A stretch of DNA of 64,000 nt from Martelella alba (lineage in GTDB: Bacteria > Pseudomonadota > Gammaproteobacteria > Enterobacterales > Enterobacteriaceae). Positions 47,712-60,705 of this stretch are shown piece by piece; the first letter of the stretch is position 1, and the number at the start of each line of letters is the position of its first letter. The translations under genes were made by a program, and so were the position numbers. The stretch covers positions 62,001-126,000 of the forward strand of contig NZ_SZPQ01000004.1 of assembly GCF_005217455.1 (NCBI RefSeq), in the 5' to 3' direction. A model generated the notes under the pieces. It was not told where the DNA came from. It made no database searches and saw only the letters and a program-made list of their open reading frames with translations.

Positions 47712-49985
47712 ATGCTCAATCAAGAACTGGAACTCAGTTTAAACATGGCTTTCGCCAGAGCGCGCGAGCACCGGCATGAATTTATGACCGTGGAACATCT
47801 GTTGCTGGCTTTGCTCAGCAATCCTTCCGCGCGCGAGGCCCTGGAGGCGTGTACGGTCGATTTGACCGCGCTTCGCCAGGAATTGGAGGCGTTCATCGAA
47901 CAGACCACGCCGACCTTGCCGGCCAGCGATGAAGAGCGGGACACCCAGCCCACGCTCAGCTTCCAGCGGGTGTTGCAACGCGCGGTATTCCACGTCCAGT
48001 CCTCCGGGCGCAGCGAAGTCTCCGGCGCCAATGTTTTGGTCGCGATTTTCAGCGAGCAGGAATCCCAGGCCGCCTATCTGTTGCGCAAGCACGATGTCAG
48101 CCGCCTGGATGTGGTGAATTTCATCTCCCACGGCACGCGCAAAGACGAATCACAGGCACCCGGTCCTGAGAATCCGGTCAATGAAGAGCAGGCAGGCGGG
48201 GAGGATCGTATGGAAAACTTCACTACCAATCTCAACCAGCTCGCCCGGGTGGGGAGCATCGATCCTCTGATTGGCCGGGACCGCGAATTGGAACGCGCGA
48301 TTCAGGTTCTTTGCCGCCGCCGCAAGAACAATCCGCTGCTGGTGGGCGAATCCGGCGTGGGTAAAACCGCCATCGCCGAAGGCCTGGCCTGGCGTATCGT
48401 CCAGGGGGATGTGCCCGAAGTCATCGCCGATTGCACCCTCTACTCGTTGGATATCGGCTCTCTGTTGGCCGGCACCAAGTACCGCGGCGATTTCGAGAAG
48501 CGCTTCAAAGGCCTGCTCAAGCAACTGGAATCGGATCAGAACAGTATTCTTTTTATCGACGAAATTCATACGATCATCGGCGCCGGCGCTGCTTCCGGCG
48601 GGCAAGTGGATGCCGCCAACCTGATAAAGCCCCTGTTGTCCAGCGGGAAAATCCGGGTGATTGGCTCCACCACCTACCAGGAATTCAGCAATATCTTCGA
48701 AAAAGATCGGGCGTTGGCGCGCCGTTTCCAGAAGATCGATATTACCGAGCCGTCGGTGGAAGAAACCGTGCAGATCCTAAATGGGCTGAAAACCAAATAC
48801 GAAGCCCATCACGACGTGCGTTATACCGCCAAGGCGGTTCGCGCGGCGGTGGAACTGGCGGTGAAATATATCAATGATCGGCATCTGCCCGACAAAGCCA
48901 TCGACGTTATCGATGAGGCGGGCGCGCGCAGCCGGCTGTTGCCGGTGAGCAAACGCAAGAAAACCGTTAATGTGTCCGATATCGAGTCAGTGGTGGCGCG
49001 CATCGCCCGCATCCCGGAAAAGACCGTGTCCGCCAGTGATAGGGACGTGCTGCGCAACCTGGGCGATCGGTTGAAGTTGTTGGTGTTTGGTCAGGACAAA
49101 GCCATTGAATCGCTGACCGAAGCCATTAAAATGAGCCGCGCCGGACTGGGGCAGGAACATAAACCGGTGGGATCGTTCCTGTTCGCCGGGCCCACCGGGG
49201 TGGGTAAAACCGAGGTAACGGTCCAACTGGCGAAAGCGTTGGATATCGAGCTTTTGCGCTTCGACATGTCGGAATACATGGAACGGCATACGGTCAGTCG
49301 CTTGATCGGCGCGCCTCCGGGATATGTGGGCTACGATCAGGGCGGTTTGCTGACCGACGCGGTGCTCAAGCATCCCCATGCGGTGTTGCTGCTTGATGAG
49401 ATCGAAAAGGCGCACCCGGATGTCTTCAACCTATTGTTGCAAGTAATGGACAATGGCACCTTGACCGACAATAACGGGCGTAAGGCCGATTTCCGCAATG
49501 TCATTCTGGTGATGACAACCAATGCCGGCGTGCAGGAAACTCAGCGCCAGAGCATCGGGATGATTCAGCAGGATAACAGCAGCGATGCGATGGGCGAGAT
49601 CAAGAAAATCTTTACGCCCGAGTTCCGCAATCGGTTGGATAACATCATCTGGTTCAATCACTTGTCTCCGGGAATTATTCAGCAGGTGGTGGATAAATTC
49701 ATTGTGGAACTGCAAGCCCAGCTTGACGCCAAGGGGGTATCGTTGGAAGTCAGCGACGAGGCCCGCGACTGGTTGGCGGTCAAGGGTTACGACAAGGCCA
49801 TGGGCGCCCGCCCGATGGCTCGCGTGATGCAGGAAAATCTGAAAAAACCGTTGGCCAATGAATTGTTGTTCGGTACCCTGGTGGATGGCGGTTCGGTAAA
49901 AGTTAAACTGGATAAAGATAATAAAAAGTTGACTTATCACTTCCTTAGCGCGCAAAAGCGCAAAGCGGAGGGCGCGGTTCATTGA
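47712..49985 (+). CDS. clpA: ATP-dependent Clp protease ATP-binding subunit ClpA
   Basis: A 757-residue AAA+ unfoldase (758 in E. coli). The N-domain is [36 protein letters not shown]1 has Walker A GESGVGKT and Walker [11 protein letters not shown]2 has GPTGVGKT and [14 protein letters not shown]. The ClpP-docking loop reads IGM ([10 protein letters not shown]) where E. coli has IGL. The start has GGGGAGG upstream. Works with ClpP, encoded elsewhere, and with ClpS upstream. Confidence 0.97.
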   Translation: MLNQELELSLNMAFARAREHRHEFMTVEHLLLALLSNPSAREALEACTVDLTALRQELEAFIEQTTPTLPASDEERDTQPTLSFQRVLQRAVFHVQSSGRSEVSGANVLVAIFSEQESQAAYLLRKHDVSRLDVVNFISHGTRKDESQAPGPENPVNEEQAGGEDRMENFTTNLNQLARVGSIDPLIGRDRELERAIQVLCRRRKNNPLLVGESGVGKTAIAEGLAWRIVQGDVPEVIADCTLYSLDIGSLLAGTKYRGDFEKRFKGLLKQLESDQNSILFIDEIHTIIGAGAASGGQVDAANLIKPLLSSGKIRVIGSTTYQEFSNIFEKDRALARRFQKIDITEPSVEETVQILNGLKTKYEAHHDVRYTAKAVRAAVELAVKYINDRHLPDKAIDVIDEAGARSRLLPVSKRKKTVNVSDIESVVARIARIPEKTVSASDRDVLRNLGDRLKLLVFGQDKAIESLTEAIKMSRAGLGQEHKPVGSFLFAGPTGVGKTEVTVQLAKALDIELLRFDMSEYMERHTVSRLIGAPPGYVGYDQGGLLTDAVLKHPHAVLLLDEIEKAHPDVFNLLLQVMDNGTLTDNNGRKADFRNVILVMTTNAGVQETQRQSIGMIQQDNSSDAMGEIKKIFTPEFRNRLDNIIWFNHLSPGIIQQVVDKFIVELQAQLDAKGVSLEVSDEARDWLAVKGYDKAMGARPMARVMQENLKKPLANELLFGTLVDGGSVKVKLDKDNKKLTYHFLSAQKRKAEGAVH

Positions 49986-50020
49986 TTGGCCTAACGCAAT
50001 AAGCGAAGGCGCAACACAAA

Positions 50021-50048
50021 AGCGATGCTTGAGCATCGCTTTTTTTTT
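50021..50048 (+). terminator. Rho-independent terminator of clpA
   Basis: A perfect 8-bp stem, AGCGATGC / GCATCGCT, with a TTGA loop is followed by nine T including the last stem base. It is 36 bases past clpA. Read on the minus strand it has four T, so it may act weakly for infA. Confidence 0.92.
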
Positions 50049-50197
50049 GAGGGGTAAATGGGTGCCGAATTGGCGAAAGGCGCGCCGACCCATGGCGGCG
50101 GGGCTGATATCCGTCGCCCCACAGACAAGCTATAGGCGGGCCGGACTTTACTGGGTATCTCGCGTCTTGCCGTGGAGAAGAAAGGGTGTGACGCTTA

Positions 50198-50440
<243 letters not shown>

Positions 50441-50508
50441 TCATTTTTAACCGGCAAGATAATGCCGAAAAACCCTCGGTATGTAAAGAAGTGATGAAGG
50501 ACAACACG

Positions 50509-51237
50509 TCATCCGCCGGAAGACGTGCCGTTGTTCAACATGGCGGTAGAGAGAGTTTGCGGTTGCCAGCAATGGGGCGTTAGCGTTAATGATTGTAACT
50601 GACTCAGTTGGGCAAGATAGTCGCGCCGGGGAATTTCCCGCGCGCCTAACGAGGCCGTATGTGAGTTCAATACCTGACAGTCTATCAGTTTTCCACCTTG
50701 TTGGCTAAAAAACCGGCAAAAGGCCAACAGCGCGATTTTTGAGGCGTTATCCCGCCGGCTGAACATGGATTCGCCGCAAAACAGCGCGCCCAAAGCCACG
50801 CCATACATGCCGCCCACCAGCGCATCGCCTTCCCAGACTTCGATGGAATGGGCCTGGCCAAGCTGATGAAGGCGTTGATAAGCCATTTCGATTTCCGGAC
50901 CGATCCAGGTTCCCTCCATGCCCCGCTCGGCGCAGGACGCGACGACCCTGTCAAAAGCCTGATTCAGGGTAATGCGAAAGGTAATGCGGGATAATGCGCG
51001 TTTAAGACTGCGGCTGACGTGGAATTCATCCGGGAACAACACGGCGCGGGGATCCGGCGACCACCAGAGGATCACGTCGCCCGGAGAATACCAGGGAAAG
51101 ATCCCCTGTTGATAGGCGAGCAAAAGGCGTTCGGGGGATAAATCGCCGCCGAAAGCCAGCAAACCGTTAGGTTCATGCAGCGCGGCCGTCGGCGGGGGAA
51201 ATTGCAATGAATTGGGTGACAGCCGATATAATCGCAT
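50509..51237 (-). CDS. aat: Leucyl/phenylalanyl-tRNA--protein transferase Aat
   Basis: A 242-residue GNAT-fold aminoacyl transferase (234 in E. coli) that attaches Leu or Phe to N-terminal Lys/Arg, making N-degrons for ClpS-ClpAP. Motifs include [79 protein letters not shown] and [23 protein letters not shown]. The ATG at 51237 matches the family (MRLYRLS); upstream in-frame starts are rejected. It lies between cydC and infA, as in E. coli. Confidence 0.96.
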   Translation of the reverse strand: MRLYRLSPNSLQFPPPTAALHEPNGLLAFGGDLSPERLLLAYQQGIFPWYSPGDVILWWSPDPRAVLFPDEFHVSRSLKRALSRITFRITLNQAFDRVVASCAERGMEGTWIGPEIEMAYQRLHQLGQAHSIEVWEGDALVGGMYGVALGALFCGESMFSRRDNASKIALLAFCRFFSQQGGKLIDCQVLNSHTASLGAREIPRRDYLAQLSQLQSLTLTPHCWQPQTLSTAMLNNGTSSGG

Positions 51238-51321
51238 AAAACGTCTCGTTATTTTCCCCTTTACCGACATGCGGCCGAGCGGGTTCACTCTTGCCTGACA
51301 CCGTCTCCGGTATCTCCGTGC

Positions 51322-53037
51322 CTAATGATGATACTGGAAATAACGGCCTTTTTTCGCCATCAAATCGTCATGCGCGCCTTGTTCTTCGATTCTACCGTCG
51401 TTCATGACATAAATCCGATCCATCCGTTCCAATCCCTGCAAGCGATGTGTAATCATCACCACAGTCTTGTCATGGCCGATGTCATGCAACAACGCCAGAA
51501 TATGCCGTTCGGTTCCGGCGTCAAGTCCTTCGGTCGGTTCGTCCAGCAACAGCAGCGGCGCATCGTGAAGCAGGGCGCGGGCAATGCCGAGCCGGCGTTG
51601 TTCGCCGCCGGATAACGGTCGTCCGCCCTCGCCGAGCCACTGACCCAATCCTTCCCGCTCCAACAACCGCGTCAGCCCGGTGCGTTCCAGCACGGCGGAC
51701 AGCAGGGCATCGTCCGCTGCCGGCGCGCCAAGCGTCAGGTTGTCCCGCAAGGTGGCGCTGAAAATATGCACCCGCTGCGGAACGACGCTCATCATGGCGC
51801 GCAGCGCCGGTTCGCTCCAGGCGGTCAATGCTTCTCCGTTCAGCCGAATATGGCCGCCGTCGGGATCCCAGGCGCGGGTCAGTAGTTGCAGCAAGGTGGA
51901 TTTACCGCTGCCGGTGTGCCCGAGGATCGCCACGTGCTCGCCCGGGCGTACGCGCAGCGAAACACCATTGAGAGCAGCTTGCGGCTGGTCTGGATAACTG
52001 AAGCGAATGTTATCCGCCGTCAAGTCCGCGCCGTCGCTTACCGCCGGGCCCGCGGGCGGGAAAGTCACCGCCGGCCGGCGACTGATGATATCCGTGAGAC
52101 GGCCGGCGGAAGCCATAACCTGACCGAGATGCTGGAAAGCGCCGGCGACCGGTCCGAGAGCCTCGAACGCCGCCAGCGGGGTAAACACCAGCAATGTCGT
52201 CAGCGCGCCGGGATGGCCGTGGCCGCCGATACCCCCGGCGGCCAGCCAGAGCAGCAGCGTGACGGTCAGCCCGCTAATCAGGGTCAGCGACGCTTGAGCG
52301 CGCGCGGCGATATCGGCTTGCTGTTGCTGCCGTCGCTGCCATTGTCGCTCGGTATTGTCCAATTGCTCCCGGAAGCGATTGGCGGCGCCATAGACGGTTA
52401 GCTCGGCGTGGCCTTGCAACCAGGCTATCGCCTGCGACCTGTAAGCGGCGCGCAGGCGGGTCAAATCCTGGCCGACGGGTTTGCCGGCGCGGTAAAACAG
52501 CGGCGGAAACAGCAGCAATATCGCCAGCATGATAGCGCCCAGCGTCAATGCCAGCGGAATGTCCAGCCAGCACAAGCCGAGAGTGACCGTCAGAATGACC
52601 ACCAAAGCGCTCAGGAGGGGCGAGAGAACACGCAAGTACAGATGGTCGAGGGTATCTACGTCGGCCACCAGCCGATTGAGCAGCTCGCCTTGGCGAAGGC
52701 CGGCGACAACGCCGGGTGAAAGCGGCAGAATTCGACTAAAGACATGGATGCGCAGATGCGCAAGCACCCGGAAGGTGGCGTCATGGCTAACCACGCGTTC
52801 CGCCCAGCGTCCCGCCGTGCGGCTTATCGCCGCGCCGCGCACGCCGGCGGCGGGCAACATGTAGTTGAAACTGTATAGCCCGGCCGCGCCGGCCAGCGCA
52901 GAGGCGGCCAGAAACCAGCCGGACAAGCTTAATAAACCGATACTGGCCAGCAAGGTCGCCACGGCCAGCAGCATGCCCAGGATGATACGTCCGCCGTGTC
53001 GGCGATAAAGGGCCAGGTAGGGCAGTAATATCCGCAT
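51322..53037 (-). CDS. cydC: Heterodimeric ABC exporter subunit CydC
   Basis: A 571-residue fused membrane-ATPase subunit (573 in E. coli) that with CydD exports glutathione and cysteine or handles heme, and is needed to assemble cytochrome bd. Six helices come first (MRILLPYLALYRRHGGRIILGMLLAVATLLASIGLLSLSGWFLAASAL). The ATPase has Walker A GHTGSGKST, signature LSGGEQRRLGIARALL and Walker B LLLLDEPTEGLD. The ATG at 53037 matches the family start; the larger upstream frame is an artefact of cydD overlap. One base separates it from cydD. Confidence 0.96.
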   Translation of the reverse strand: MRILLPYLALYRRHGGRIILGMLLAVATLLASIGLLSLSGWFLAASALAGAAGLYSFNYMLPAAGVRGAAISRTAGRWAERVVSHDATFRVLAHLRIHVFSRILPLSPGVVAGLRQGELLNRLVADVDTLDHLYLRVLSPLLSALVVILTVTLGLCWLDIPLALTLGAIMLAILLLFPPLFYRAGKPVGQDLTRLRAAYRSQAIAWLQGHAELTVYGAANRFREQLDNTERQWQRRQQQQADIAARAQASLTLISGLTVTLLLWLAAGGIGGHGHPGALTTLLVFTPLAAFEALGPVAGAFQHLGQVMASAGRLTDIISRRPAVTFPPAGPAVSDGADLTADNIRFSYPDQPQAALNGVSLRVRPGEHVAILGHTGSGKSTLLQLLTRAWDPDGGHIRLNGEALTAWSEPALRAMMSVVPQRVHIFSATLRDNLTLGAPAADDALLSAVLERTGLTRLLEREGLGQWLGEGGRPLSGGEQRRLGIARALLHDAPLLLLDEPTEGLDAGTERHILALLHDIGHDKTVVMITHRLQGLERMDRIYVMNDGRIEEQGAHDDLMAKKGRYFQYHH

Positions 53038-53038
53038 A

Positions 53039-54802
53039 TCAGCAATCTCCCCGGCGATGGGCCAGCAGATCGGCGAAGGGGCCGGGCGTCGTCGCCAAAT
53101 GCGCGTAAGGACCTTGTTGCACGATTCGGCCATCCCCCATCACCCAGACATCGTCGTATCCCCCCAGATCCGACAACTGATGTGTAACCAGAATTGTCGT
53201 CTGGCGGCGGGAAGCCTCATCCAGCGCCCGCATCACCAGTTGTTCACTGCGGGCGTCCAGGCTGGCGGTTGGCTCGTCGAGCAACAATAGCGAAGGCGTG
53301 GGCAGCATGGCTCGGGCCAGGGCGATCCGCTGGGCCTGGCCCACGGACAGCCGCGCGGCGTTTTCGCCCAGCGCGCAATCCATCCCGTCGGGCAGCGTCG
53401 AGAGGAACTCCCGCACATAGGCGCGATCAACGGCCTGATCCAGTTCTTCCCCGGTGGCGTCCGGCTTGCCCAGCAGGATATTCTCGCGCACGCTGTCGGC
53501 CGGCAGAAAAGGATTTTGTCCCACCCAACTTAGGTGGCGGTACCAATGATCCGGCGCGATGTCGCGTAATTCGCAGCCATTGAGGCGTAACGAGCCTTCA
53601 TAGGGCAAAAACCCCAGCAGTACGTTTATCAGCGAGCTCTTGCCGGCGCCGCTGGCGCCGACGATCGCCGCCCGCCGTCCCGCCGCCAGGGTAAAATCCA
53701 GCGGGCCGGCCAGGTGGACGCCATTCGGCGCCAGGACGACCAGTCGTTCGGCTTCAAGGGCGACAGGACACAGCGCGGGCATCAGTGTACCCGCGCCTTG
53801 CCGGCTGGGCGCGGCTTCCAGAAAGGAGGCCAGCGATTCGGCCGCGCCGACCGCCTGGGCTTTGGCATGATAGTAAGTTCCCAGATCCCGCAACGGTTGA
53901 AAAAATTCGGGCGCCAGAATCAGGGTCAGGAAACCGGCGAACAGTGTGACGCCGGCGCCGTAGCTACCGAAATGCAACTCGCCCAAATAGGAAAATCCGA
54001 AATACACCGCCACTACGGCGATGGATATGGACGCGAAAAATTCCAGCACGCCGGAAGAAAGAAAGGCCAGGCGCAAGACTTCCATCGTGCGCAGACGGAA
54101 CTCTTCGCTGGCGCGTTTGATCAGGTTGATCTCCGCTTCGGCCCGGTGAAAGAGGCGCAGGGTATCCAGTCCGCGCAGACGATCGAGAAAATAGCCGCTC
54201 AATCGGGATAACGCCAGAAAATTCCGACGATTGGCGTCGGCGGCGCCCATGCCCACCAGCGCCATAAACAACGGAATCAACGGTGCGGTGCAAAATAAAA
54301 TCAGGCCGGCCGCCCAGTTAACGGGAAAAACGGTGATCAGTATCATCAGCGGCACCAGGCCGGCCAGATACATCTGCGGCAGATAGCGGGCATAATAGTC
54401 TTGGATATCCTCGATCTGCTCTAACAGCAGGGTGCTCCAACTGCCCGCGGGCCGGCCTTGTATCCAGGCCGGCCCCAACCGGCGCAATTGATCCAGTACC
54501 TGCCGGCGGATTTCGCGGCGCAGGATTCTGCCGGCGATAAACCCTACCCGCTCGCGCGCCAATCCTGCCGCCGCGCGCAGAAAAAACAGCCCCGCCAGCG
54601 CGATAAATTCGATCGAAAGCGTGTGGCGCGGGGCGTGAGCGATAATCAGTCCTTGTAAAAGGGCGGCAAGCAGCCAGGCCTGAGCGACGATAATCGTTGC
54701 GCTCAGCAAACCCAGCAGCAACGAAAGACGCAGCCAGCGTTTGACCAGCGCGCTTTGCGATTTGAGCCAGCGGACCAGTACGTTATGTCGGGTTTTATTC
54801 AT
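53039..54802 (-). CDS. cydD: Heterodimeric ABC exporter subunit CydD
   Basis: A 587-residue ABC exporter subunit (588 in E. coli), partner of CydC. The membrane part starts MNKTRHNVLVRWLKSQSALVKRWLRLSLLLGLLSATIIVAQAWLLA; GSWSTLLLEQIEDIQDYYARYLPQM and the long conserved PLIPLFMALVGMGAADANRRNFLALSRLSGYFLDRLRGLDTLRLF follow. The ATPase has Walker A GASGAGKSS, signature LSVGQAQRIALARAML and Walker B LLLLDEPTASLDARS. First gene of cydDC; immediately divergent side is trxB's 3' end, as in E. coli. Confidence 0.96.
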   Translation of the reverse strand: MNKTRHNVLVRWLKSQSALVKRWLRLSLLLGLLSATIIVAQAWLLAALLQGLIIAHAPRHTLSIEFIALAGLFFLRAAAGLARERVGFIAGRILRREIRRQVLDQLRRLGPAWIQGRPAGSWSTLLLEQIEDIQDYYARYLPQMYLAGLVPLMILITVFPVNWAAGLILFCTAPLIPLFMALVGMGAADANRRNFLALSRLSGYFLDRLRGLDTLRLFHRAEAEINLIKRASEEFRLRTMEVLRLAFLSSGVLEFFASISIAVVAVYFGFSYLGELHFGSYGAGVTLFAGFLTLILAPEFFQPLRDLGTYYHAKAQAVGAAESLASFLEAAPSRQGAGTLMPALCPVALEAERLVVLAPNGVHLAGPLDFTLAAGRRAAIVGASGAGKSSLINVLLGFLPYEGSLRLNGCELRDIAPDHWYRHLSWVGQNPFLPADSVRENILLGKPDATGEELDQAVDRAYVREFLSTLPDGMDCALGENAARLSVGQAQRIALARAMLPTPSLLLLDEPTASLDARSEQLVMRALDEASRRQTTILVTHQLSDLGGYDDVWVMGDGRIVQQGPYAHLATTPGPFADLLAHRRGDC

Positions 54803-54962
54803 GAGGAAATCGTTTAAGTTACCGTGATTGGGAAAACGGACTTTCGGTGTCGGGGCGCGATGACCCGTTATACGTCCTGTCACTATGCCGCGTCGACATC
54901 TTACCTTGTCGATGAAGCGGTGGAAATCGCTGGAAATGAATTAAAACCCATGGAGGGCCATG

Positions 54963-54987
54963 AAAAAAAGCGGCCGCGAACGGCCGC
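54963..54987 (-). terminator. Rho-independent terminator of trxB
   Basis: On the minus strand GCGGCCG-TTCG-CGGCCGC forms a 7-bp perfect stem with a stable UUCG tetraloop, followed by seven T. It lies 60 bases past trxB and upstream of cydD, separating the two transcripts. Confidence 0.92.
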
Positions 54988-55047
54988 CCGACTTTTCAGG
55001 GCCTGGCGATTGCCCCCGCCCGGGGTAAGCTAGGCCGATTTCTCCCA

Positions 55048-56553
<1,506 letters not shown>

Positions 56554-57048
56554 ATGGTAGACAATAAAAAACGTCCGGGGAAAGACCTCGATCGCATAGA
56601 CCGTAACATCCTCAATGAGTTGCAAAAGGATGGTCGGATATCGAACGTAGAGCTTTCAAAACGGGTGGGATTATCACCAACGCCTTGTCTGGAACGGGTG
56701 CGCCGCCTGGAACGCCAGGGGTTCATTCAGGGCTATACCGCATTGCTCAATCCGCATTATCTTGATGCGTCATTACTGGTTTTTGTTGAAATCACCTTGA
56801 ACCGGGGCGCGCCGGATGTATTCGAGCAATTCAATACCGCTGTGCAGAAATTGGAAGAAATCCAGGAATGCCATCTGGTCTCCGGCGATTTCGACTATTT
56901 GTTGAAAACCCGGGTGCCGGATATGTCGGCCTACCGTAAATTGCTCGGCGAAACGCTGTTGCGCCTGCCGGGCGTGAACGATACCCGGACCTACGTCGTC
57001 ATGGAAGAAGTGAAACAAAGTAACAGGCTGGTTATCAAAACCCGTTAA
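56554..57048 (+). CDS. lrp: Leucine-responsive regulatory protein Lrp
   Basis: A 164-residue global regulator, same length as E. coli Lrp. The N-terminal helix-turn-helix (about residues 15-60: LDRIDRNILNELQKDGRISNVELSKRVGLSPTPCLERVRRLERQGFI) and the C-terminal RAM/ligand domain (VFVEITLNRG, HLVSGDFDYLLKTRVPDMSAYR, LPGVNDTRTYVVMEEVKQ) are nearly identical to E. coli. It controls amino-acid, fimbrial and transport genes in response to leucine. The ATG at 56554 gives MVDNKKRPGKDLDRID as in the family. Confidence 0.97.
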   Translation: MVDNKKRPGKDLDRIDRNILNELQKDGRISNVELSKRVGLSPTPCLERVRRLERQGFIQGYTALLNPHYLDASLLVFVEITLNRGAPDVFEQFNTAVQKLEEIQECHLVSGDFDYLLKTRVPDMSAYRKLLGETLLRLPGVNDTRTYVVMEEVKQSNRLVIKTR

Positions 57049-57178
57049 GTCATAACACAGGTGCAAAGTCCGTCATTTGAGGTTACACTCCTGTGAATCC
57101 ATACAGCTTCAGCGCCGGTATGTCTTCGGCGCTGTTGTTATTGTCGCATGAACATGAAAGAGACCTGGAGAGCCTTTC

Positions 57179-60100
57179 TTGAGCCAGGAATATACTGAAG
57201 ATAAAGAATTACGGTTGAAGAAACTCAGCAGCGGCCGCCGGCTACTGGAGGCGGTGCTGGTTGTCGTGGCGATTTTCGCCCTATTTTTGATGTTGGCGCT
57301 GGTAAGCTTCAATCCGTCCGATCCCAGTTGGTCGCAAACCGCCTGGCATGGACCTATCCATAATCTGGGCGGCAGCGTCGGCGCCTGGTTTGCCGACACA
57401 CTGTTCTTTACCTTCGGCGTTCTGGCCTACGCCTTGCCGCCTATCATGCTGATATATTGCTGGGCCTCATTCCGTCAGCGGGAGGCGCAGGAATATGTGG
57501 ACTATTTCGCTCTGGCGCTGCGGCTGATAGGTTCGCTGGCCCTCATCCTGTCGTCCTGCGGGTTGGCCGCTTTCAATGTCGATGATTTGTACTATTTCGC
57601 CTCCGGCGGCGTCATCGGCAGCCTGTTGGATAACGCCATGTCCCCCTGGTTCAGCGGAATCGGCGCCACACTGGCGTTATTGTGCGTTTGGGCGGCGGGT
57701 CTGACCTTGTTCACAGGCTGGTCGTGGTTGACCATCGCTGAAAAAATCGGCGGTCTGGTACTGGGTTGTCTGACGTTTATGTCGAACCGTTCCCGGCGTG
57801 ACGACGAGGATTACGACGAGACATATTACGAAGACCGCTTTGACGAAGCGTCGGCAGAAGACGACGAACAGGATCCCCTGTTGGCGCCGTCCGTGGCTGG
57901 TCAGCCGTCCGGTGGCGCGCTTGCGTCCGGCGCCGAGCCCGTGTCCGGCGCAGCGGCCGTCGCGGCTCAGCCGCCGTCCGCGCCGGCCTTGGCTGTCGCC
58001 ACCGAGCCGGAGGCCGCTCCCGCGGCCGGCGGGAACCCCGGCGACCAGGCTGGAGCCACGTCGCGTCCGGCCCCGGTTGATGCGGCAAAAACCGCGCCGC
58101 AATACCGTTTTGAAATCCCAGGCGGGCAGCCATTGCCGCCGGTCGCCGACTTGGACGACGATGGCCCGCGGCTGGGTAACTGGCAAATCGACAACGACAA
58201 TCCGCATACGCCCTATGACTTCGCGGTGGGGCAACAGGCCAGCGACCGACTCTCCGCCGGCGCGGGCGAGTCGATCGCCGCTGAGTTGACTTTCATGCCC
58301 GCTTTCAGCGCTACGGACGACGACAATCCACAGGTCAAACAAGGTATCGGCCCGGAACTGCCGCGGCCCAAACCGGTAAGAATACCCACCCGTCGCGAGT
58401 TGGCGTCGTATGGGATCAAATTGCCGTCGCAACGGGCCGCCGAGCAGGCCCGGCGACAGCATGGCGGCGGCGGGACGGCGAAGCCGGAAACGGCACTGAC
58501 GGAAGACGAGCAGTCCGCCCAGGAACTGGCGCTGCATGAGGCGTTCGTGCAACAGCAGGCGCAACGGTATGGCCAGGCGCAAACCGATCCGGCGGAGGAA
58601 GACGCCTGGGAGCAACGGCGTTTGGCCGAAGAATTCAAACAACGGCAGGCCCAGCGATATGACGCGCAAAACGTCGCGTTGACTCCTTCGCCACTGTCGC
58701 CCAAGGCCGGCATCGACGCTGGCGCGATTTTCGGTTTCTCCCCCCTGGCGGACCTGGTGGACGACAAGCCGGCGGAGCCCTTGTTCACATTGCCGGATCA
58801 GTCCCCTGAGGGCGACCGTCATGCGTCGGGTTTTGCCGGTAATGTCGCCGCGCAAGGTACGTCGTCGCCCCATGCCGCCCCGGTTGCGGCGGACGCCGTC
58901 GCCCATACCGGGTCCGGCGCGGGGGGGAATGATATGGCTACCCCGTCCGTCGAGCATCGGGCGCCGGCCATGGACAGCCTGATTCACCCGTTCCTGATGC
59001 GTGACGAACAACCGTTGCAAAAGCCCACGACGCCGTTGCCGACCATGGATTTGCTGACGTTGCCGCCTCCCGAGGACGAGCCGGTGGATATGTTCGCGCT
59101 GGAGCAGACCGCCCGGCTGGTGGAGGCGAGACTGGCTGACTATCGCGTCAAGGCCGATGTGGTCGGTATCTCGCCCGGTCCGGTGATTACCCGCTTTGAA
59201 TTGGATCTGGCTCCCGGCGTCAAGGCCGCCCGTATCTCCAATCTGTCTCGGGATTTGGCGCGTTCCTTATCGGCGGTGGCCGTGCGGGTGGTGGAAGTGA
59301 TCCCCGGCAAGCCCTACGTGGGACTAGAGTTGCCCAACAAGCGCCGCCAAACGGTATACCTGCGCGAAGTGCTGGATTGCGACAAGTTCCGGGAAACCAC
59401 ATCACCGCTGGCTATCGTATTGGGTAAGGATATCGCCGGGCAGCCGGTGGTGGCTGATCTGGCGAAAATGCCCCACTTGCTGGTGGCGGGCACGACCGGT
59501 TCGGGTAAATCGGTGGGGGTTAATGCCATGATCCTCAGCATGCTGTACAAATCGACCCCTGAAGACGTCCGCTTCATCATGATCGACCCGAAGATGCTGG
59601 AGCTGTCGGTGTACGAAGGTATCCCTCATCTACTCACCGAGGTGGTGACGGACATGAAGGACGCCGCCAATGCGCTGCGTTGGTGTGTCGGCGAGATGGA
59701 ACGGCGCTATCGCCTGATGTCGGCGCTCGGCGTGCGCAATCTGTCCGGCTATAACGAACGTATCGCCCAGGCGGCGGCCATGGGACGCCCTGTGCCGGAT
59801 CCGTTCTGGAAGCCCGGGGACGGTATGGCGTCTGAACCGCCTATGCTGGAAAAATTGCCCTATATCGTAGTGATGGTGGATGAATTCGCCGATCTGATGA
59901 TGGCGGTAGGCAAAAAGGTGGAAGAACTCATAGCCCGTCTGGCGCAGAAGGCGCGGGCCGCCGGTATTCATTTAGTCCTGGCGACCCAGCGTCCGTCGGT
60001 GGATGTGATAACCGGCCTTATCAAGGCCAATATTCCGACGCGTATCGCTTTCACCGTTTCCAGCAAAATCGACTCACGCACCATTCTTGACCAGTCCGGC

Positions 60101-60511
60101 GCCGAATCCCTGCTGGGCATGGGCGATATGCTCTACATGGCGCCCAACTCCTCGATACCGATACGGGTACACGGCGCCTTTGTTCGCGACCAGGAAGTTC
60201 ATGCGGTGGTCAGCGACTGGAAGGCGCGCGGCCGTCCGCAATACATCGACAGTATCACCAGCGCCGGTGATGAAGGCGAAGGCGGCGCCGGCGGCTTCGA
60301 AAGCGATGATGAGCTTGACCCGTTATTCGATCAGGCGGTTCAATTTGTCGTGGACAAGCGGCGGGCCTCGATATCCGGCGTACAGCGCCAGTTCCGCATC
60401 GGTTATAATCGCGCCGCCCGGATTATCGAGCAAATGGAACTGCAAGGTATCGTCAGCCCGCCGGGCCATAACGGCAATCGTGAAGTCCTGGCGCCGCCTT
60501 CCGTAGAATAG
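57179..60511 (+). CDS. ftsK: DNA translocase FtsK
   Basis: A 1110-residue divisome protein and DNA pump (1329 in E. coli). The N-terminal 200 residues hold four membrane helices and are very close to E. coli (start [28 protein letters not shown]). Residues about 210-650 form a linker rich in Ala, Pro, Gln, Asp and Glu, shorter than in E. coli. The motor has Walker [13 protein letters not shown] (about residue 771) and Walker [13 protein letters not shown]. The C-terminal gamma domain (from about [41 protein letters not shown]), which reads KOPS and activates XerD, is intact. GGAGAG precedes the start. Confidence 0.97.
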   Translation: MSQEYTEDKELRLKKLSSGRRLLEAVLVVVAIFALFLMLALVSFNPSDPSWSQTAWHGPIHNLGGSVGAWFADTLFFTFGVLAYALPPIMLIYCWASFRQREAQEYVDYFALALRLIGSLALILSSCGLAAFNVDDLYYFASGGVIGSLLDNAMSPWFSGIGATLALLCVWAAGLTLFTGWSWLTIAEKIGGLVLGCLTFMSNRSRRDDEDYDETYYEDRFDEASAEDDEQDPLLAPSVAGQPSGGALASGAEPVSGAAAVAAQPPSAPALAVATEPEAAPAAGGNPGDQAGATSRPAPVDAAKTAPQYRFEIPGGQPLPPVADLDDDGPRLGNWQIDNDNPHTPYDFAVGQQASDRLSAGAGESIAAELTFMPAFSATDDDNPQVKQGIGPELPRPKPVRIPTRRELASYGIKLPSQRAAEQARRQHGGGGTAKPETALTEDEQSAQELALHEAFVQQQAQRYGQAQTDPAEEDAWEQRRLAEEFKQRQAQRYDAQNVALTPSPLSPKAGIDAGAIFGFSPLADLVDDKPAEPLFTLPDQSPEGDRHASGFAGNVAAQGTSSPHAAPVAADAVAHTGSGAGGNDMATPSVEHRAPAMDSLIHPFLMRDEQPLQKPTTPLPTMDLLTLPPPEDEPVDMFALEQTARLVEARLADYRVKADVVGISPGPVITRFELDLAPGVKAARISNLSRDLARSLSAVAVRVVEVIPGKPYVGLELPNKRRQTVYLREVLDCDKFRETTSPLAIVLGKDIAGQPVVADLAKMPHLLVAGTTGSGKSVGVNAMILSMLYKSTPEDVRFIMIDPKMLELSVYEGIPHLLTEVVTDMKDAANALRWCVGEMERRYRLMSALGVRNLSGYNERIAQAAAMGRPVPDPFWKPGDGMASEPPMLEKLPYIVVMVDEFADLMMAVGKKVEELIARLAQKARAAGIHLVLATQRPSVDVITGLIKANIPTRIAFTVSSKIDSRTILDQSGAESLLGMGDMLYMAPNSSIPIRVHGAFVRDQEVHAVVSDWKARGRPQYIDSITSAGDEGEGGAGGFESDDELDPLFDQAVQFVVDKRRASISGVQRQFRIGYNRAARIIEQMELQGIVSPPGHNGNREVLAPPSVE

Positions 60512-60547
60512 CCGCCCGCGCCCGCACCAGGTTGGTCGGGCGCGGCC

Positions 60548-60567
60548 AGGACCCTCTCGGTCCTTTT
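60548..60567 (+). terminator. Terminator after ftsK
   Basis: AGGACC-CTCTC-GGTCCT followed by TTT forms a 6-bp stem with a short U-tract. Just upstream, CGCGCCCG / CGGGCGCG (60517-60544) forms a strong GC hairpin. Together they likely end much of the ftsK transcript before lolA. Confidence 0.6.
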
Positions 60568-60705
60568 GCAAAGAAGCGTAAGACAGGCCGCTTTCAGAGG
60601 ATTATCCTATGCTTTCCTGGCGTTTCTCCGATAAAGTTAATCACATCGGAGGCGGGTTTTGTCCCTGTAATCCGCGCCATGCTTCTTTATTAAGGAATTG
60701 CAATA

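Noticed and set aside
57677-59020. 447-residue open frame antisense to ftsK
   Set aside because: It lies opposite the low-complexity FtsK linker, is rich in Arg and Gly, has no binding site or family resemblance, and ftsK is certain. It is a product of GC-skewed codon usage.
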